From Borborobacter arsenicus (lineage in GTDB: Bacteria; Pseudomonadota; Alphaproteobacteria; Rhizobiales; Rhizobiaceae), in contig NZ_RKST01000033.1 in assembly GCF_003934165.1 (NCBI RefSeq), positions 1-44,726 of the forward strand: 44,726 nt of DNA, written 5' to 3'. A program made the translations under genes and the position numbers. Within the stretch, counting starts at the first letter, position 1. Each line of letters begins with the position of its first letter. This document shows positions 1 to 8,788 of the stretch, piece after piece. The notes below the pieces were generated by a model. The model did no database searches. It worked only from the letters and a program-made list of their open reading frames with translations, and had not been told where the DNA came from.

Positions 1-119
1 GGCCCGGCTCGACGGCGGTGATGCATGCCAATGACGAATATGTGTCGATCGACGACTACCTCACCGCCATCAAGGTCATGGCGCTGTGCATCTATGACTG
101 GTGCGGCGCCGAGCAGTGA
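1..119 (+). CDS. C-terminal fragment of a probable M20-family peptidase/amidohydrolase
   Basis: An open frame enters from the left edge and stops at 117-119. The roughly 38 visible residues contain the stretch HANDEYVSIDDYLTAIKVMA. An H-x-N-E/D-x-V run followed by an amphipathic helix is typical of the extreme C-terminus of M20 enzymes (ArgE/DapE-like deacylases and dipeptidases). The active site lies outside the window, so substrate and function cannot be read. The gene runs in the same direction as the CoxG-like gene 57 bases downstream. The family call rests only on the tail and is tentative. Confidence 0.45.
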   Translation, partial: PGSTAVMHANDEYVSIDDYLTAIKVMALCIYDWCGAEQ

Positions 120-176
120 TCGGAATGGGGCAAGCCGGATACGGCGTGCCCCGTTTCCCGTTGGAAGGAATATGAA

Positions 177-797
177 ATGCCACAACTCAAGCAAAGCTTT
201 ACCGTCAACCATGCGCGGCCGCTGGTCTGGGCGCGGTTCCAGGACCTGCCCAATGTCGTGCAATGCATTCCCGGCGCATCGCTGACTGAGCAGGCTTCGG
301 CCACCCAGGCCAAGGGCCGCATGACGGTCAAGCTCGGGCCGATCAAGGCGGATTTCGGCGGCGATGTCGACATCGAGGCCGATGAGAGCAGCTATACCGG
401 CAAGATCGCCGGCAGCGGCATCGACAAGAGCCATGCCTCGCGCGCCAAGGGAAATGTCGTCTACACGCTGCAGGAAGCCAAGGACGGCGCTGCTACGGTC
501 GTCGATGTCGATGTCGACTATACGCTCTCGGGCTCGCTGGCGCAGGTCGCGCGCGGCGGCATCGTCGAGGCCGTGGCCGAACAGATCTGCAAGGAATTCG
601 CGCGCAATCTGGAAGAGCAGCTTAACGCGACCCTGGCCCCGGCGGCCGAGATCGGCGAAGGCGCTTCAGGAGAAGCAGTGGCCCCGGCCGCGCGGCCCGC
701 GCCGGCAAAGCCGAATGAGCTCAACGCCCTGAAGCTGATCATGGCAATAATCCGCTCGAAGCTGAGAGGCATGTTCAGCTCCGCTTCGGCGCGCTAG
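177..797 (+). CDS. CoxG-like SRPBCC-fold protein
   Basis: The product has 206 residues. The first 150 or so match the carbon monoxide dehydrogenase subunit G family (SRPBCC/START-like helix-grip fold): an N-terminal FTV strand, the LPNVVQCIPGA turn, the KLGPIKADFGG strand and a YTLSGSLAQVARG stretch before the C-terminal helix. CoxG proteins help maturation or membrane attachment of molybdenum hydroxylases, but many members sit outside cox operons. No coxSML genes are visible here, so the name describes the fold rather than CO oxidation. The last 50 residues are an Ala/Pro-rich linker and a basic helix. The start ATG at 177 follows a GGAAGGAA ribosome-binding site. Confidence 0.75.
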   Translation: MPQLKQSFTVNHARPLVWARFQDLPNVVQCIPGASLTEQASATQAKGRMTVKLGPIKADFGGDVDIEADESSYTGKIAGSGIDKSHASRAKGNVVYTLQEAKDGAATVVDVDVDYTLSGSLAQVARGGIVEAVAEQICKEFARNLEEQLNATLAPAAEIGEGASGEAVAPAARPAPAKPNELNALKLIMAIIRSKLRGMFSSASAR

Positions 798-822
798 GTT
801 CCGGCACGGATACGATCAGGCG

Positions 823-858
823 ACCGCGCGGAGGCTCAGCTTCCGCGCGGTAATGTTT
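823..858 (+). terminator. Probable terminator after the CoxG-like gene
   Basis: A perfect 10-bp inverted repeat (ACCGCGCGGA at 823-832 against TCCGCGCGGT at 842-851) with a 9-base loop is followed by AATGTTTT. It lies 25 bases beyond the CoxG stop and before the P450 start, so it probably separates the two transcripts. The T-run is short, so efficiency is uncertain. Confidence 0.6.
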
Positions 859-942
859 TGCGGCTATTGCGATGACGCCGCCGGCATGCGTGGACGCGAG
901 GCGGCTGCGCACCTACATTGATGCGGTCAGCCGGAGCATGAG

Positions 943-2073
943 ATGGACACGTCGCCCACGCCCTTCGTCCCGCCCGCGCCGAAGCCGCGAACCAAGCCGC
1001 CTTCGACGCTGCAGATGATGCGCATCGTCTATCGCAATCCGCTCGAATTGTGGGGCGAGCCTTCCTACAACGAGTCATGGATCGCGGTTTCCGGGATCGG
1101 CGGGCCGCTGGTCATCGCCAATGATCCGGGGCTGATCCGCCATGTGCTGGTCGACAATGCCAGGAACTACAAGATGGCGACGGTGCGCCAGAAAATCCTG
1201 CGGCCGATATTGCGCGACGGGCTGCTGACGGCCGAGGGCGACGTCTGGAAGCGCTCGCGCAAGGCGATGGCGCCGGTGTTCACGCCGCGCAACATATTCG
1301 GCTTCGCCCAACCAATGCTGAAGCGCACCCTCGACTTCGTCAAACGCTATGAAAATGCCGCCGAACCGGTCGATATCGCCCGCGATATGACGACATTGAC
1401 CTATGAAATCCTGTCCGAGACGCTGTTTTCTGGCGAAATCGCGGGTGAACCGGGCAGTTTCGAGCGGGAAATCGACCATTTGTTCGAAACGATGGGCCGG
1501 GTCGATCCGCTCGACCTGCTGAGGGCGCCGGACTGGCTGCCGCGCCTGACGCGGCTGCGCGGCCGCAAGACCATGGCCTATTTCCGCAAGATCGTTGCCG
1601 ATACGGTGTCGATGCGCACCGAGCGCCTGGCGCGCGATCCCGACAATGCGCCCCGGGATTTCCTGACCCTTTTGTTGCAGGCTGAAGGGCCCGACGGGCT
1701 GACGCGCGCCGAGATCGAGGATAATATCATCACTTTCATTGGCGCCGGCCACGAGACGACGGCGCGGGCGCTCGGCTGGACGCTTTATTGCCTGGCGGAA
1801 GCGACCTGGGAGCGCGCGCCGATCGAGGCCGAGATCGACGCCGTGCTGGCGCGCGAGCCCGACCCGACGAAATGGCTGGAAGCGATGCCGCTGACGCGCG
1901 CGGCCTTTGACGAGGCGCTTAGGCTTTATCCGCCCGCACCCTCTATCAATCGCGAGCCGATCGAGGACGACCGCTTCCGCTTCGACACGGTGGCCGAGAC
2001 CAGCCCCTGGCCGGTACAGAAGCTGACGACGCAGCCGCAGGGCGGCCTGCCGATGCGGGTTACGCGACGGTGA
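943..2073 (+). pseudogene. Cytochrome P450 lacking the heme-binding region (in-frame internal deletion)
   Basis: The frame is open for 376 residues and is clearly a bacterial P450. It has the I-helix AGHETT motif near residues 268-273 and the K-helix ExxR (EALR) near residue 323. After REPIEDD (about residue 343) the sequence jumps directly to a typical P450 C-terminus ending PWPVQKLTTQPQGGLPMRV. The meander, the FxxGxRxCxG loop with the cysteine that ligates heme, and the L-helix are absent. Family members are usually about 450-460 residues, so roughly 80-90 are missing with the frame kept. The product cannot bind heme in the normal way and is probably inactive. The start ATG at 943 has GGAG upstream, and the acylphosphatase gene follows closely. 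Confidence 0.85.
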
Positions 2074-2085
2074 ACGAGGCGAGCC

Positions 2086-2370
2086 ATGGCTGAGACCGAG
2101 CAGGCGTTGCAGGTACATGTCACCGGGCGGGTGCAGCGCGTGGGCTTTCGTGCCTGGACGCAGGCTCAAGCCGAAAGGCTCGGCCTGCACGGCTGGGTGC
2201 GCAACGAGCGTGACGGCTCGGTGCGGGCGCTGATCGTCGGGCCGGAAGCGGCGGTCACGGCGATGCTGCTTCTGTTGCGCGAGGGGCCGCGCGGCGCGGT
2301 GGTCTCCGATGTCGTGACGGAGGCGGTTGAACCCGGTGCCGCATCGCCGGGCTTTGCCATTACCGGCTGA
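2086..2370 (+). CDS. Acylphosphatase
   Basis: A 94-residue protein of normal family length. It hydrolyses the carboxyl-phosphate bond of acylphosphates in the cytoplasm. The signature V-x-G-R-V-Q-x-V-G-F-R near residues 12-22 supplies the phosphate loop and catalytic Arg. GWVRNERDG near residues 35-43 supplies the catalytic Asn. It starts 12 bases after the P450 stop, so the two were probably co-transcribed. Acylphosphatases often sit alone, and nothing here points to a specific substrate. Confidence 0.92.
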   Translation: MAETEQALQVHVTGRVQRVGFRAWTQAQAERLGLHGWVRNERDGSVRALIVGPEAAVTAMLLLLREGPRGAVVSDVVTEAVEPGAASPGFAITG

Positions 2371-2455
2371 TCGCGCCGACACTCCTGCAGCGGTTCCCGC
2401 TTTCTCGCGGCGTGCTCATCTTGCCCGACGGCTTCGACAATGTGAAAAGTCAGGC

Positions 2456-3121
2456 ATGATAGGTTTTTCCATCTCGTGCCGCAGCCCCTTTCTGGTCGTA
2501 CAATTTGAACAGCCGCAAACCATGCTGAGCTGGTCGCTGACGCGGCCCGGCTTCACCGTGGCGGCCAGTGTTGCCTGGCTCGGCGTGCGCGATGACGATC
2601 TTTCGCTCGACATCGACCCCATCGTGTTCCTGAAAAACCGGATGGAGGCTGCCGGCCTTGGCGAGGCCATTCACCTGATGACGTCACGCGATGTGAGTCA
2701 CCACCACCTGACCCAGGCTTCCTTCGGCAGCGCCACCGCCACCTGCCTGGCGACGGTGGGGCTCGGCAATGCCGGAAGGGTGGGCGAGCACCCGGCCGGC
2801 GGCAGGGCGGCCGGAACGATCAATCTCTTGGCCCATGTCGACCAGCCGCTGACGCAGGCGGCAATGGTGGAGGCTGTTTCGATCGCCGCCGAGGCGCGCA
2901 CCACCGCAATCATCGACCTCGACTGGCTTGCGCAGGGCAAGACGGCGACCGGGACGGGAACCGACTGCATCGTGATCGCCGCGCCTTGCGAAGGCGCGCC
3001 GCGGCAGTTTGCCGGGCTTCACACGGATATCGGCGCCGCGATCGGTCGGGCAGTGCATGACGCGGTGTGGCAAGGCGGCGAGGCCTGGATTCGCGAAAAA
3101 GTGGAAACCGCCCTGGCGTGA
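2456..3121 (+). CDS. cbiZ: Adenosylcobinamide amidohydrolase, CbiZ-like
   Basis: The 221-residue product matches the CbiZ family (PF01955). CbiZ cleaves the aminopropanol linkage of adenosyl-(pseudo)cobinamide to give adenosylcobyric acid, allowing salvage of incomplete corrinoids. Recognisable blocks are VGLGNAGRVGEHP, TINLLAHVDQPL, TGTGTDCIVIAAP and FAGLHTDIGAAIGRAVHDAV. The frame is open from 2327, but the first roughly 43 codons overlap the acylphosphatase gene and do not look like the family. ATG 2456 (MIGFSISC) is the better start. No other cobalamin gene lies nearby, as is common for stand-alone salvage enzymes. The gene converges with the ligase gene, with 34 bases between the stops. 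Confidence 0.8.
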   Translation: MIGFSISCRSPFLVVQFEQPQTMLSWSLTRPGFTVAASVAWLGVRDDDLSLDIDPIVFLKNRMEAAGLGEAIHLMTSRDVSHHHLTQASFGSATATCLATVGLGNAGRVGEHPAGGRAAGTINLLAHVDQPLTQAAMVEAVSIAAEARTTAIIDLDWLAQGKTATGTGTDCIVIAAPCEGAPRQFAGLHTDIGAAIGRAVHDAVWQGGEAWIREKVETALA

Positions 3122-3155
3122 GCCGCCGGCCGGTCGCTTCAATCCCGCTTCAGTC

Positions 3156-4670
3156 TCACTCGCTTCGCTCGAATAAAGCCGCCCGGTCGCGGGCGCGTAG
3201 CTCCGTCTTCAGGATCTTGCCGTAATTGTTCTTCGGCAGTGCCTCGACGAAGACATAGGCCTTGGGCCGCTTGAAGCGGGCGATCCGTTCGAGGCAGAGC
3301 GCATCCAGCGCGGCCGGCGTGGCGTCGCCAACGACATAGGCGATGGCGATCTCGCCCCATTCCGGGTCGGGGCGGCCGATGACGGAGACTTCGCGCACCG
3401 CCTTATGCGACTGGAGCACTTCCTCGATCTCGCGCGGATATATGTTGCTTCCGCCCGAGATTATCACGTCCTTGGAGCGGTCCTTGAGCGTGAGATAGCC
3501 TTCGTCATCGAATGTGCCCATGTCGCCGCTCATCAGCCACCCGTCGCGGATGGTATCGGCGCTCGCTTCGGGATTGTTCCAATAGCCGGACATGACGGTG
3601 GAGCCGCGCACGGCGATCTCGCCGTCGGTGGCCGGCCGGCCTTCGGCATCGACGGTGCGCACTTCCAGACAGGAGAAAGGCACGCCGACCGAGGCGAGGC
3701 GGTCGAGCCAGCGCGGATGTGCGGTGTCGGCAATCACCTCACGCGACAGGGTGGTGATGGTCATGGGGCTTTCGCCCTGGCCGTAGATCTGGGCGATGCA
3801 CGGGCCGAAGCGATCAAGGGCTGCGCGCGCGTCGTCCACATACATCGGACCACCGCCATAGACGATTGTGCGCAGGGCGGTAACGTCGAAGCCGGTCGGG
3901 CTCGCCACCATGCGCTTGACCATTGTGGGGGCGGCAAACAGCGACATCGAGCGCCAATGGCCGGCAAGCGCGAAGATTTCGTCCGGCTCGAAGCTGCCGC
4001 TTTCAGGCACGACATTGGTCGCCCCGCGCATGATGTGAGGCAGGATATAGAGGCCGGAACCGTGGCTCATCGGCGCCGCGTGGAGGATCGAGTCGCCGGG
4101 AGCGGTGGGATCGACCTCGGCGACATAGGCATGGGCCATGACGGCAAGGTTGCGGTGGGTGAGCATCGCGCCCTTCGGGCGGCCGGTGGTGCCGGAAGTG
4201 TAGAAGAGCCAGGCGAGATCGTCGGGGCCGCGAGGCGTGGTGGCGCTGGGAGCGGCAGCAACGGCGCGCTGATAATCGGGGCCGGCGATGGCGATCAGAT
4301 GTTCCAGGCTCGATGGCGCGTGCGAGGCAGTCGTGGCGAGGAGTTTGTCCGAGGCGAAGGCGACGCGGGTGCCGGAGTGTTCCAGTATATAGCCGATCTC
4401 GGCGCCATGGAGCTTGGCGTTGCAGGGAACGGCGACCAGGCCCGCAGCCCAGATGCCGTAGAGGATTTCGATGAATTCGGGCGTGTTGCGGGCGATGACG
4501 GCGACCCGGTCGCCAGGTTCGAGGCGGTAGCGGCTGCGCAGGCTGCCGGCGAGTGAAGCGGCACGGCGGGCAAGCTGGGCATAGGTGAGATGGGGTCGCG
4601 TGCCGCGAGCCACGGCAATGCGATGCGGGTCGGCGCGTCCCTGGCGCTCCAGCCACAATGCGATGTTCAT
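3156..4670 (-). CDS. Acyl-CoA synthetase (AMP-forming, ANL superfamily)
   Basis: The product has 504 residues. It activates a carboxylic acid with ATP to the acyl-adenylate and then the CoA thioester. The P-loop-like motif YTSGTTGRPKG lies near residues 156-166, YGQGESP is the A5-type motif, GYLTLKDRSKDVIISGG near residue 390 is the hinge, and NNYGKILKTEL near residue 484 holds the catalytic Lys. The single N-terminal family block starts at MNIALWLERQ. A GAGGA ribosome-binding site sits 8 bases before this ATG, so the longer frame to 4772 is rejected. Acyl chain length cannot be told; a fatty or aromatic acid is possible. The gene appears monocistronic, with rhizobial repeats in its upstream region. 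Confidence 0.85.
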   Translation of the reverse strand: MNIALWLERQGRADPHRIAVARGTRPHLTYAQLARRAASLAGSLRSRYRLEPGDRVAVIARNTPEFIEILYGIWAAGLVAVPCNAKLHGAEIGYILEHSGTRVAFASDKLLATTASHAPSSLEHLIAIAGPDYQRAVAAAPSATTPRGPDDLAWLFYTSGTTGRPKGAMLTHRNLAVMAHAYVAEVDPTAPGDSILHAAPMSHGSGLYILPHIMRGATNVVPESGSFEPDEIFALAGHWRSMSLFAAPTMVKRMVASPTGFDVTALRTIVYGGGPMYVDDARAALDRFGPCIAQIYGQGESPMTITTLSREVIADTAHPRWLDRLASVGVPFSCLEVRTVDAEGRPATDGEIAVRGSTVMSGYWNNPEASADTIRDGWLMSGDMGTFDDEGYLTLKDRSKDVIISGGSNIYPREIEEVLQSHKAVREVSVIGRPDPEWGEIAIAYVVGDATPAALDALCLERIARFKRPKAYVFVEALPKNNYGKILKTELRARDRAALFERSE

Positions 4671-4687
4671 CGGCGCGTCCTCGATGC

Positions 4688-4789
4688 TAGAGCGGCGGAT
4701 GCCCGGATAAATCCGGGCTGCCGCTCTATCTGTTTGTTTTTGCCGCATTTGTGCGACGCCAAGTGATTCCACTTGGCTGCAAAATGCTC
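4688..4789. repeat. Rhizobial mosaic palindromic repeat, copy A
   Basis: Two modules stand side by side. Positions 4688-4728 form an inverted repeat with outer arms TAGAGCGGC/GCCGCTCTA and an inner CCCGGATAAATCCGGG palindrome. Positions 4737-4789 carry a conserved string (TTTTGCCGCAT, TGCGACGCCAAGTG, CACTTGGCTGCAA, ATGCTC) whose core CCAAGTGATTCCACTTGG is a palindrome. The second module recurs nearly unchanged at 27312-27363. Such elements are scattered through rhizobial intergenic DNA. Confidence 0.85.
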
Positions 4790-4917
4790 CAGCCGCCGCC
4801 TTCGACAGGTCTTCCTATTTATATTCCGGTTGTCCGGGCGGGAAGACCTTCTCATTAGGGGTTTCTTTGCTGTTCCATGACAACCCTTGGCTGTGTATGA
4901 GCCAGGGAGGGCGGGCC

Positions 4918-6975
4918 ATGTTCAAAGTCATTTCCTGTCTTGCTTATGAGCATGACTACTCCTTCGTGGTGGTGGCCGCGATCGTCTGCGTCATGAGTTC
5001 GGTGATGACGGTAAGCCTGTTCGACAGAGCCAGAAAGCTCTCGGCCCAGGCGCGGATATCATGGATCATCCTGTCGGGCATGGCCGGCGGCGTGGCGATC
5101 TGGACGACGCATTTCGTGGCGATGCTCGGCTTCCGGATTCCGATGGATCACGCCTTCAATCCCGTCCTGACCATAGCATCGCTGGTGATTGCCATCGCGT
5201 TCACCGCCGGCGGTCTCCACCTTGCTACCGACGGGGTCAAGCGTGTCCCCAGCGAGATCGGCGGCGTGGTGATCGGCCTCGGGGTCGCGGGCATGCATTT
5301 CACCGGAATGGCCGGGCTGGAGGTTGCAGGGCGCATAGAATGGGACCCGAAGCTGATTGCGGTCTCGCTCTGGTTCGCGCTCGGCCTGGGGGCGGTGACG
5401 GCGCATATATTGGCGCGGCGCAGCTTCCGGTTCAGCAGATTGCTGGCAATGGCCACGCTGGTGGCCGCCATCTGCACCATGCATTTCACGGCCATGGGTG
5501 CGGCGACGCTGATCCCCGATCCGTCGGTCCACGTTCCGTCCCGGATGCTTTCGAGCGAATTCCTTGCCGTGCTGGTCCTTGCCACCATGGCCATCATTGC
5601 CGGGCTTGCGCTCTATGTGATGGACACACGTTCGCAGCGCGAGCTTATCGACAGTTTCCGGCATGCGGCGCTGCATGATGCGCTGACCGGCCTGCCGAAC
5701 CGGGCCTTCCTGTCGGCCAATCTGCCCGCAATGCTGGAGCGCAGCCGCATGGCGGGGATGGATGCGGCCGTGCTCATGATCGATCTGGATCGGTTCAAGG
5801 AAATCAACGATGTGCACGGGCACCATACCGGTGACCTACTGCTGCAAAAGCTTGCCGAACGGTTCAGCCTGCTTCTCGGGGCGGGCGAGATGATTGCCCG
5901 TGTCGGCGGCGATGAATTCGTCGCGGTAAAGCTGCATGTGCGCGACAAGAAGGAGGTCGATGACTTCGCAGGACGCCTTGTCGCCTGCGCATTGGAGCCG
6001 CTGCAGCAGAAAGGCAGCATATTGTCGGTCGGCGCGAGTGTCGGGGTCGGCCTTTATCCTCGCGATTGCGAGGATGCGGAAGAACTGATCGGCGCAGCCG
6101 ACCTTGCCATGTATCGCGCCAAGCGGTCGGTCGGCGACAAGATCTGCTATTACGAAGCGTCGATGGATGAGGGGCGGCGCGAACGCAGCGCGCTGGCCAT
6201 CGAACTGCGCCACGCGATCATGCGCAATGAACTCGAGCTTTACTACCAGCCGCAGTTCGATGTGCCGGCTGGCAGGATCAGCGGTTACGAGGCGCTTCTG
6301 CGCTGGCATCATCGCGAGCGCGGCACCATTTCACCCGCCGAGTTCATTCCGATCGCGGAGGAAACCGGCCTGATCATCCCGATCGGGGAATGGGTGCTGA
6401 AGACCGCCTGTGCCGAGGTGGCCGGCTGGGGAAAGCCCTACAAGGTCGCGGTGAATATCGCATCGGCGCAGCTTACCCAGGCTGACCTGCCGAAGATCGT
6501 CCATGAAACCCTTCTGGCAACCGGGCTGCCGGCTTCCCGGCTGGAGCTTGAAATCACCGAAGCCTGCATCATCGAAGACCGTGAACGCGCCCTGCATGTC
6601 GTTCGCCAGCTAAAGGCACTCGGCGTGACCATCGCCATGGACGATTATGGAACCGGCTATTCGTCACTGTCGACATTGCAGATATTCCCCTTCGACAAGG
6701 TCAAGATCGACCGCTCCTTCGTCGAGGGCATGACTACGGACACCGCGTCGGCGGCAATCGTGCGGGCAACGATCCTGCTGGCGTCGGATCTCCGGATCGC
6801 GGTCCTGGCGGAGGGCGTGGAGCGACAGGAGCAGGTCGACTTCCTGCAGGCCGAGGGATGCACCGAAATCCAGGGCTTCTTCTTCGGCCGCCCACAACCA
6901 TTACCGGAAATTGCCGAACAGGTGGGGCGGGGCGAGAGTTCCGTTCCACCGCTGACTACGCCCCGCGCAGCTTAG
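4918..6975 (+). CDS. MHYT-GGDEF-EAL membrane signalling protein (cyclic-di-GMP turnover)
   Basis: The 685-residue protein has an N-terminal seven-helix MHYT sensor (about residues 10-230) with repeated motifs THFVAML, MHFTGM and MHFTAM, thought to bind a metal or diatomic gas. A GGDEF diguanylate cyclase domain follows with intact GGDEF at residues 330-334. An EAL phosphodiesterase domain begins at EALLRW (458), and also has EITE, DDYGTGYSSL (575) and AEGVE. Both catalytic signatures are intact, so direction of activity cannot be predicted. No RxxD inhibitory site is present before GGDEF. The start ATG 4918 has an AGGGAGGG ribosome-binding site; the longer frame to 4867 is less supported. The gene converges with the GH5 gene. 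Confidence 0.93.
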   Translation: MFKVISCLAYEHDYSFVVVAAIVCVMSSVMTVSLFDRARKLSAQARISWIILSGMAGGVAIWTTHFVAMLGFRIPMDHAFNPVLTIASLVIAIAFTAGGLHLATDGVKRVPSEIGGVVIGLGVAGMHFTGMAGLEVAGRIEWDPKLIAVSLWFALGLGAVTAHILARRSFRFSRLLAMATLVAAICTMHFTAMGAATLIPDPSVHVPSRMLSSEFLAVLVLATMAIIAGLALYVMDTRSQRELIDSFRHAALHDALTGLPNRAFLSANLPAMLERSRMAGMDAAVLMIDLDRFKEINDVHGHHTGDLLLQKLAERFSLLLGAGEMIARVGGDEFVAVKLHVRDKKEVDDFAGRLVACALEPLQQKGSILSVGASVGVGLYPRDCEDAEELIGAADLAMYRAKRSVGDKICYYEASMDEGRRERSALAIELRHAIMRNELELYYQPQFDVPAGRISGYEALLRWHHRERGTISPAEFIPIAEETGLIIPIGEWVLKTACAEVAGWGKPYKVAVNIASAQLTQADLPKIVHETLLATGLPASRLELEITEACIIEDRERALHVVRQLKALGVTIAMDDYGTGYSSLSTLQIFPFDKVKIDRSFVEGMTTDTASAAIVRATILLASDLRIAVLAEGVERQEQVDFLQAEGCTEIQGFFFGRPQPLPEIAEQVGRGESSVPPLTTPRAA

Positions 6976-6977
6976 GG

Positions 6978-8222
6978 TCACTGCAGCCGGCGGACCGTCT
7001 CCAGGACGTCCGGCTCTGCCCGGCGGCCCTCGAACTCATCGACCACGCCAAAGGCGCCGCCATAGGACCATACTGCCCAGGCAAAGCCGTGGCGCTCGGC
7101 GCGCTCGACCATGTCGGCGACATAGGCGGCGCGATAGGGCGGCGGCACGACATGGGGATTGCCATATTCCTGGCGGATCATGCCGAACTCGCCGAGCAGG
7201 ATATTGTGCGGGCTGATGCCGTGCTTTTGCGCCCATGCCGCCACCTTGTCCAACGGCGAATCCATGAGCGCGTCAAGCTCCTGCTGCGTATCCATGAGCG
7301 CAATCTGCTCGTCGAGATAGGCGAGCATGCCAAGCCGGCGGGTGAAGGGGGCCTCGGCCTTTATCCGGGCGCGGATCTTTTTTCGTTCGGCATCGAGTTC
7401 GGCGCGGGGCGCCTCGTGCAACGGGTAGGGCAGGCCGGTGACATAACGGATGAAGTCCCCCGCCCAGGTCGCGCCCTGATGGGTGAGCAGGAACGGCTCG
7501 TAGGAATGGAAGGTCCAGATGATATTGTCGTCGGCGATCATTTCCGGATCGATCCGGGCCAGTTGCGCCGCGCTGGAATAGCAGGCGCCCGACAGGACGA
7601 GCGTGAGCCTGGTGGCCGAGGCACGGGCGGCCGCAAACAGCCTTTGCAGGCGCTGCGGCCACAGGCTCTCGGCATCATCGCAGTCGATCACCGGCTCGTT
7701 CATCGGTTCGAAGGCCACCAGCGCCGGGTCCTGCTGCGACAGGGCATACGCCATTTTCCGCACGAATTCGACATAGGCATCGAAGGACCCGGGCTCGTCC
7801 ATGACCTTGCCCATGTCGAACGAGCGGACATCGGAGGGGATCAGATGCAGGTCGACCACGACCTTCAGCCCGGCCTCGTTGGCCAGCCGCACCGACTCCT
7901 GCACCGAAGCGTAAAGCTTGTCGCGCAGCGCTAGCGTCTTGTCGGACAGAAACGGCGCGGGGTCTACGGGCATGCGCACGAAGTCGAAGCCGGTCTGCTT
8001 GAGGCGGTCCAGATCGGGTCTGGCGAGGAATTGGCGCCATTCGGGGTAGGGCAGGATGGCGGCTTCGTCGCCCCAAAGCTTTTCGTCGGGCCAGGTCGTC
8101 CAGATGTCGAGATTGATGCCGCGCTTGACGGAAAATTCCACGGCGCCTGCTAGCGTCGGCGCACTGCCGAGCAAGGCCAGCACGAGAATGCCAGCCTTGA
8201 ACATCGTCGCCAATGATGCCAT
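6978..8222 (-). CDS. Exported glycoside hydrolase family 5 (cellulase-like)
   Basis: A 414-residue protein with an N-terminal signal peptide (hydrophobic run GILVLALLGS, then a likely Ala-x-Ala cut near AGA-VEF). It has a GH5-type TIM barrel: the RMPVDP strand, VVVDLHL, the acid/base motif FEPMNEP near residue 172, the HSYEP block, and the nucleophile LLGEFGM near residue 340. The predicted role is endo-acting hydrolysis of a beta-linked glucan in the periplasm or outside the cell, possibly processing the cell's own exopolysaccharide or cellulose. The start is uncertain: ATG 8222 or ATG 8204 are both possible, and the frame is open to a TTG at 8249. No ribosome-binding site is strong. It is divergent from ybgC and ends 2 bases from the MHYT protein stop. 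Confidence 0.8.
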   Translation of the reverse strand: MASLATMFKAGILVLALLGSAPTLAGAVEFSVKRGINLDIWTTWPDEKLWGDEAAILPYPEWRQFLARPDLDRLKQTGFDFVRMPVDPAPFLSDKTLALRDKLYASVQESVRLANEAGLKVVVDLHLIPSDVRSFDMGKVMDEPGSFDAYVEFVRKMAYALSQQDPALVAFEPMNEPVIDCDDAESLWPQRLQRLFAAARASATRLTLVLSGACYSSAAQLARIDPEMIADDNIIWTFHSYEPFLLTHQGATWAGDFIRYVTGLPYPLHEAPRAELDAERKKIRARIKAEAPFTRRLGMLAYLDEQIALMDTQQELDALMDSPLDKVAAWAQKHGISPHNILLGEFGMIRQEYGNPHVVPPPYRAAYVADMVERAERHGFAWAVWSYGGAFGVVDEFEGRRAEPDVLETVRRLQ

Positions 8223-8299
8223 CCGGAATATCAACGGTCGTGTTTCCAAGCAAATGCCCTGAAGATGCCTGTCAGGTCGGGCGCAAAAAGGAAAGCACT

Positions 8300-8788
8300 A
8301 TGGACGATCATGGTGAATATGAGCGGCTGACGGCGGGGATTGCCGGCGAACTCACGCCGCTTGGCCACCGCATCATGGCGCGGGTCTATTTCGCCGACAC
8401 CGACTTTTCCGGCGTGGTCTACCATGCCCGCTATCTCGAATTCTTCGAGCGCGGCCGATCCGATTTCCTGCGGCTGGCCGGCGTGCACCACACCGAGCTT
8501 GCCGATGGCAAGCATGGCGAAAAGCTGGTGTGGGTGGTGCGGCGCATGGAGATCGATTTTCGCGGGCCTGCCCGCATCGACGACATATTGACCGTCGATA
8601 CCAGAGCCGAGCGGATTTCGGGTGCACGCATCTGGATGGACCAGCAATTGCTGCGTGGGCAGGAGTTGCTGGTGGAAGCCAAGGTCGAGGCGGCGATCAT
8701 CGGCGCCGACGGCCGCCCGCGGCGCTTCCCGCGCGAATGGATCGCTGCCTTCATGCCAAGCGGCAAGCCGGAATCTCAAACGGGATGA
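8300..8788 (+). CDS. ybgC: Tol-Pal-associated acyl-CoA thioesterase YbgC
   Basis: A 162-residue hotdog-fold thioesterase. The signature ADTDFSGVVYHARYLEFFE, with the catalytic Asp and the VYHxxY block, is the YbgC/4-hydroxybenzoyl-CoA thioesterase hallmark. YbgC hydrolyses short-chain acyl-CoA or acyl-ACP and is typically the first gene of tol-pal loci, which fits tolQ starting 301 bases downstream. The start ATG 8300 follows AAAAGGAAAG. The frame is open back to 8213, but that region lacks homology and overlaps the promoter area shared with the divergent GH5 gene. Confidence 0.93.
   Translation: MDDHGEYERLTAGIAGELTPLGHRIMARVYFADTDFSGVVYHARYLEFFERGRSDFLRLAGVHHTELADGKHGEKLVWVVRRMEIDFRGPARIDDILTVDTRAERISGARIWMDQQLLRGQELLVEAKVEAAIIGADGRPRRFPREWIAAFMPSGKPESQTG

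Noticed and set aside
1075-2382. Minus-strand 435-codon frame opposite the P450
   Set aside because: Arg/Gln/His-rich antisense shadow; the plus-strand P450 motifs are unambiguous.
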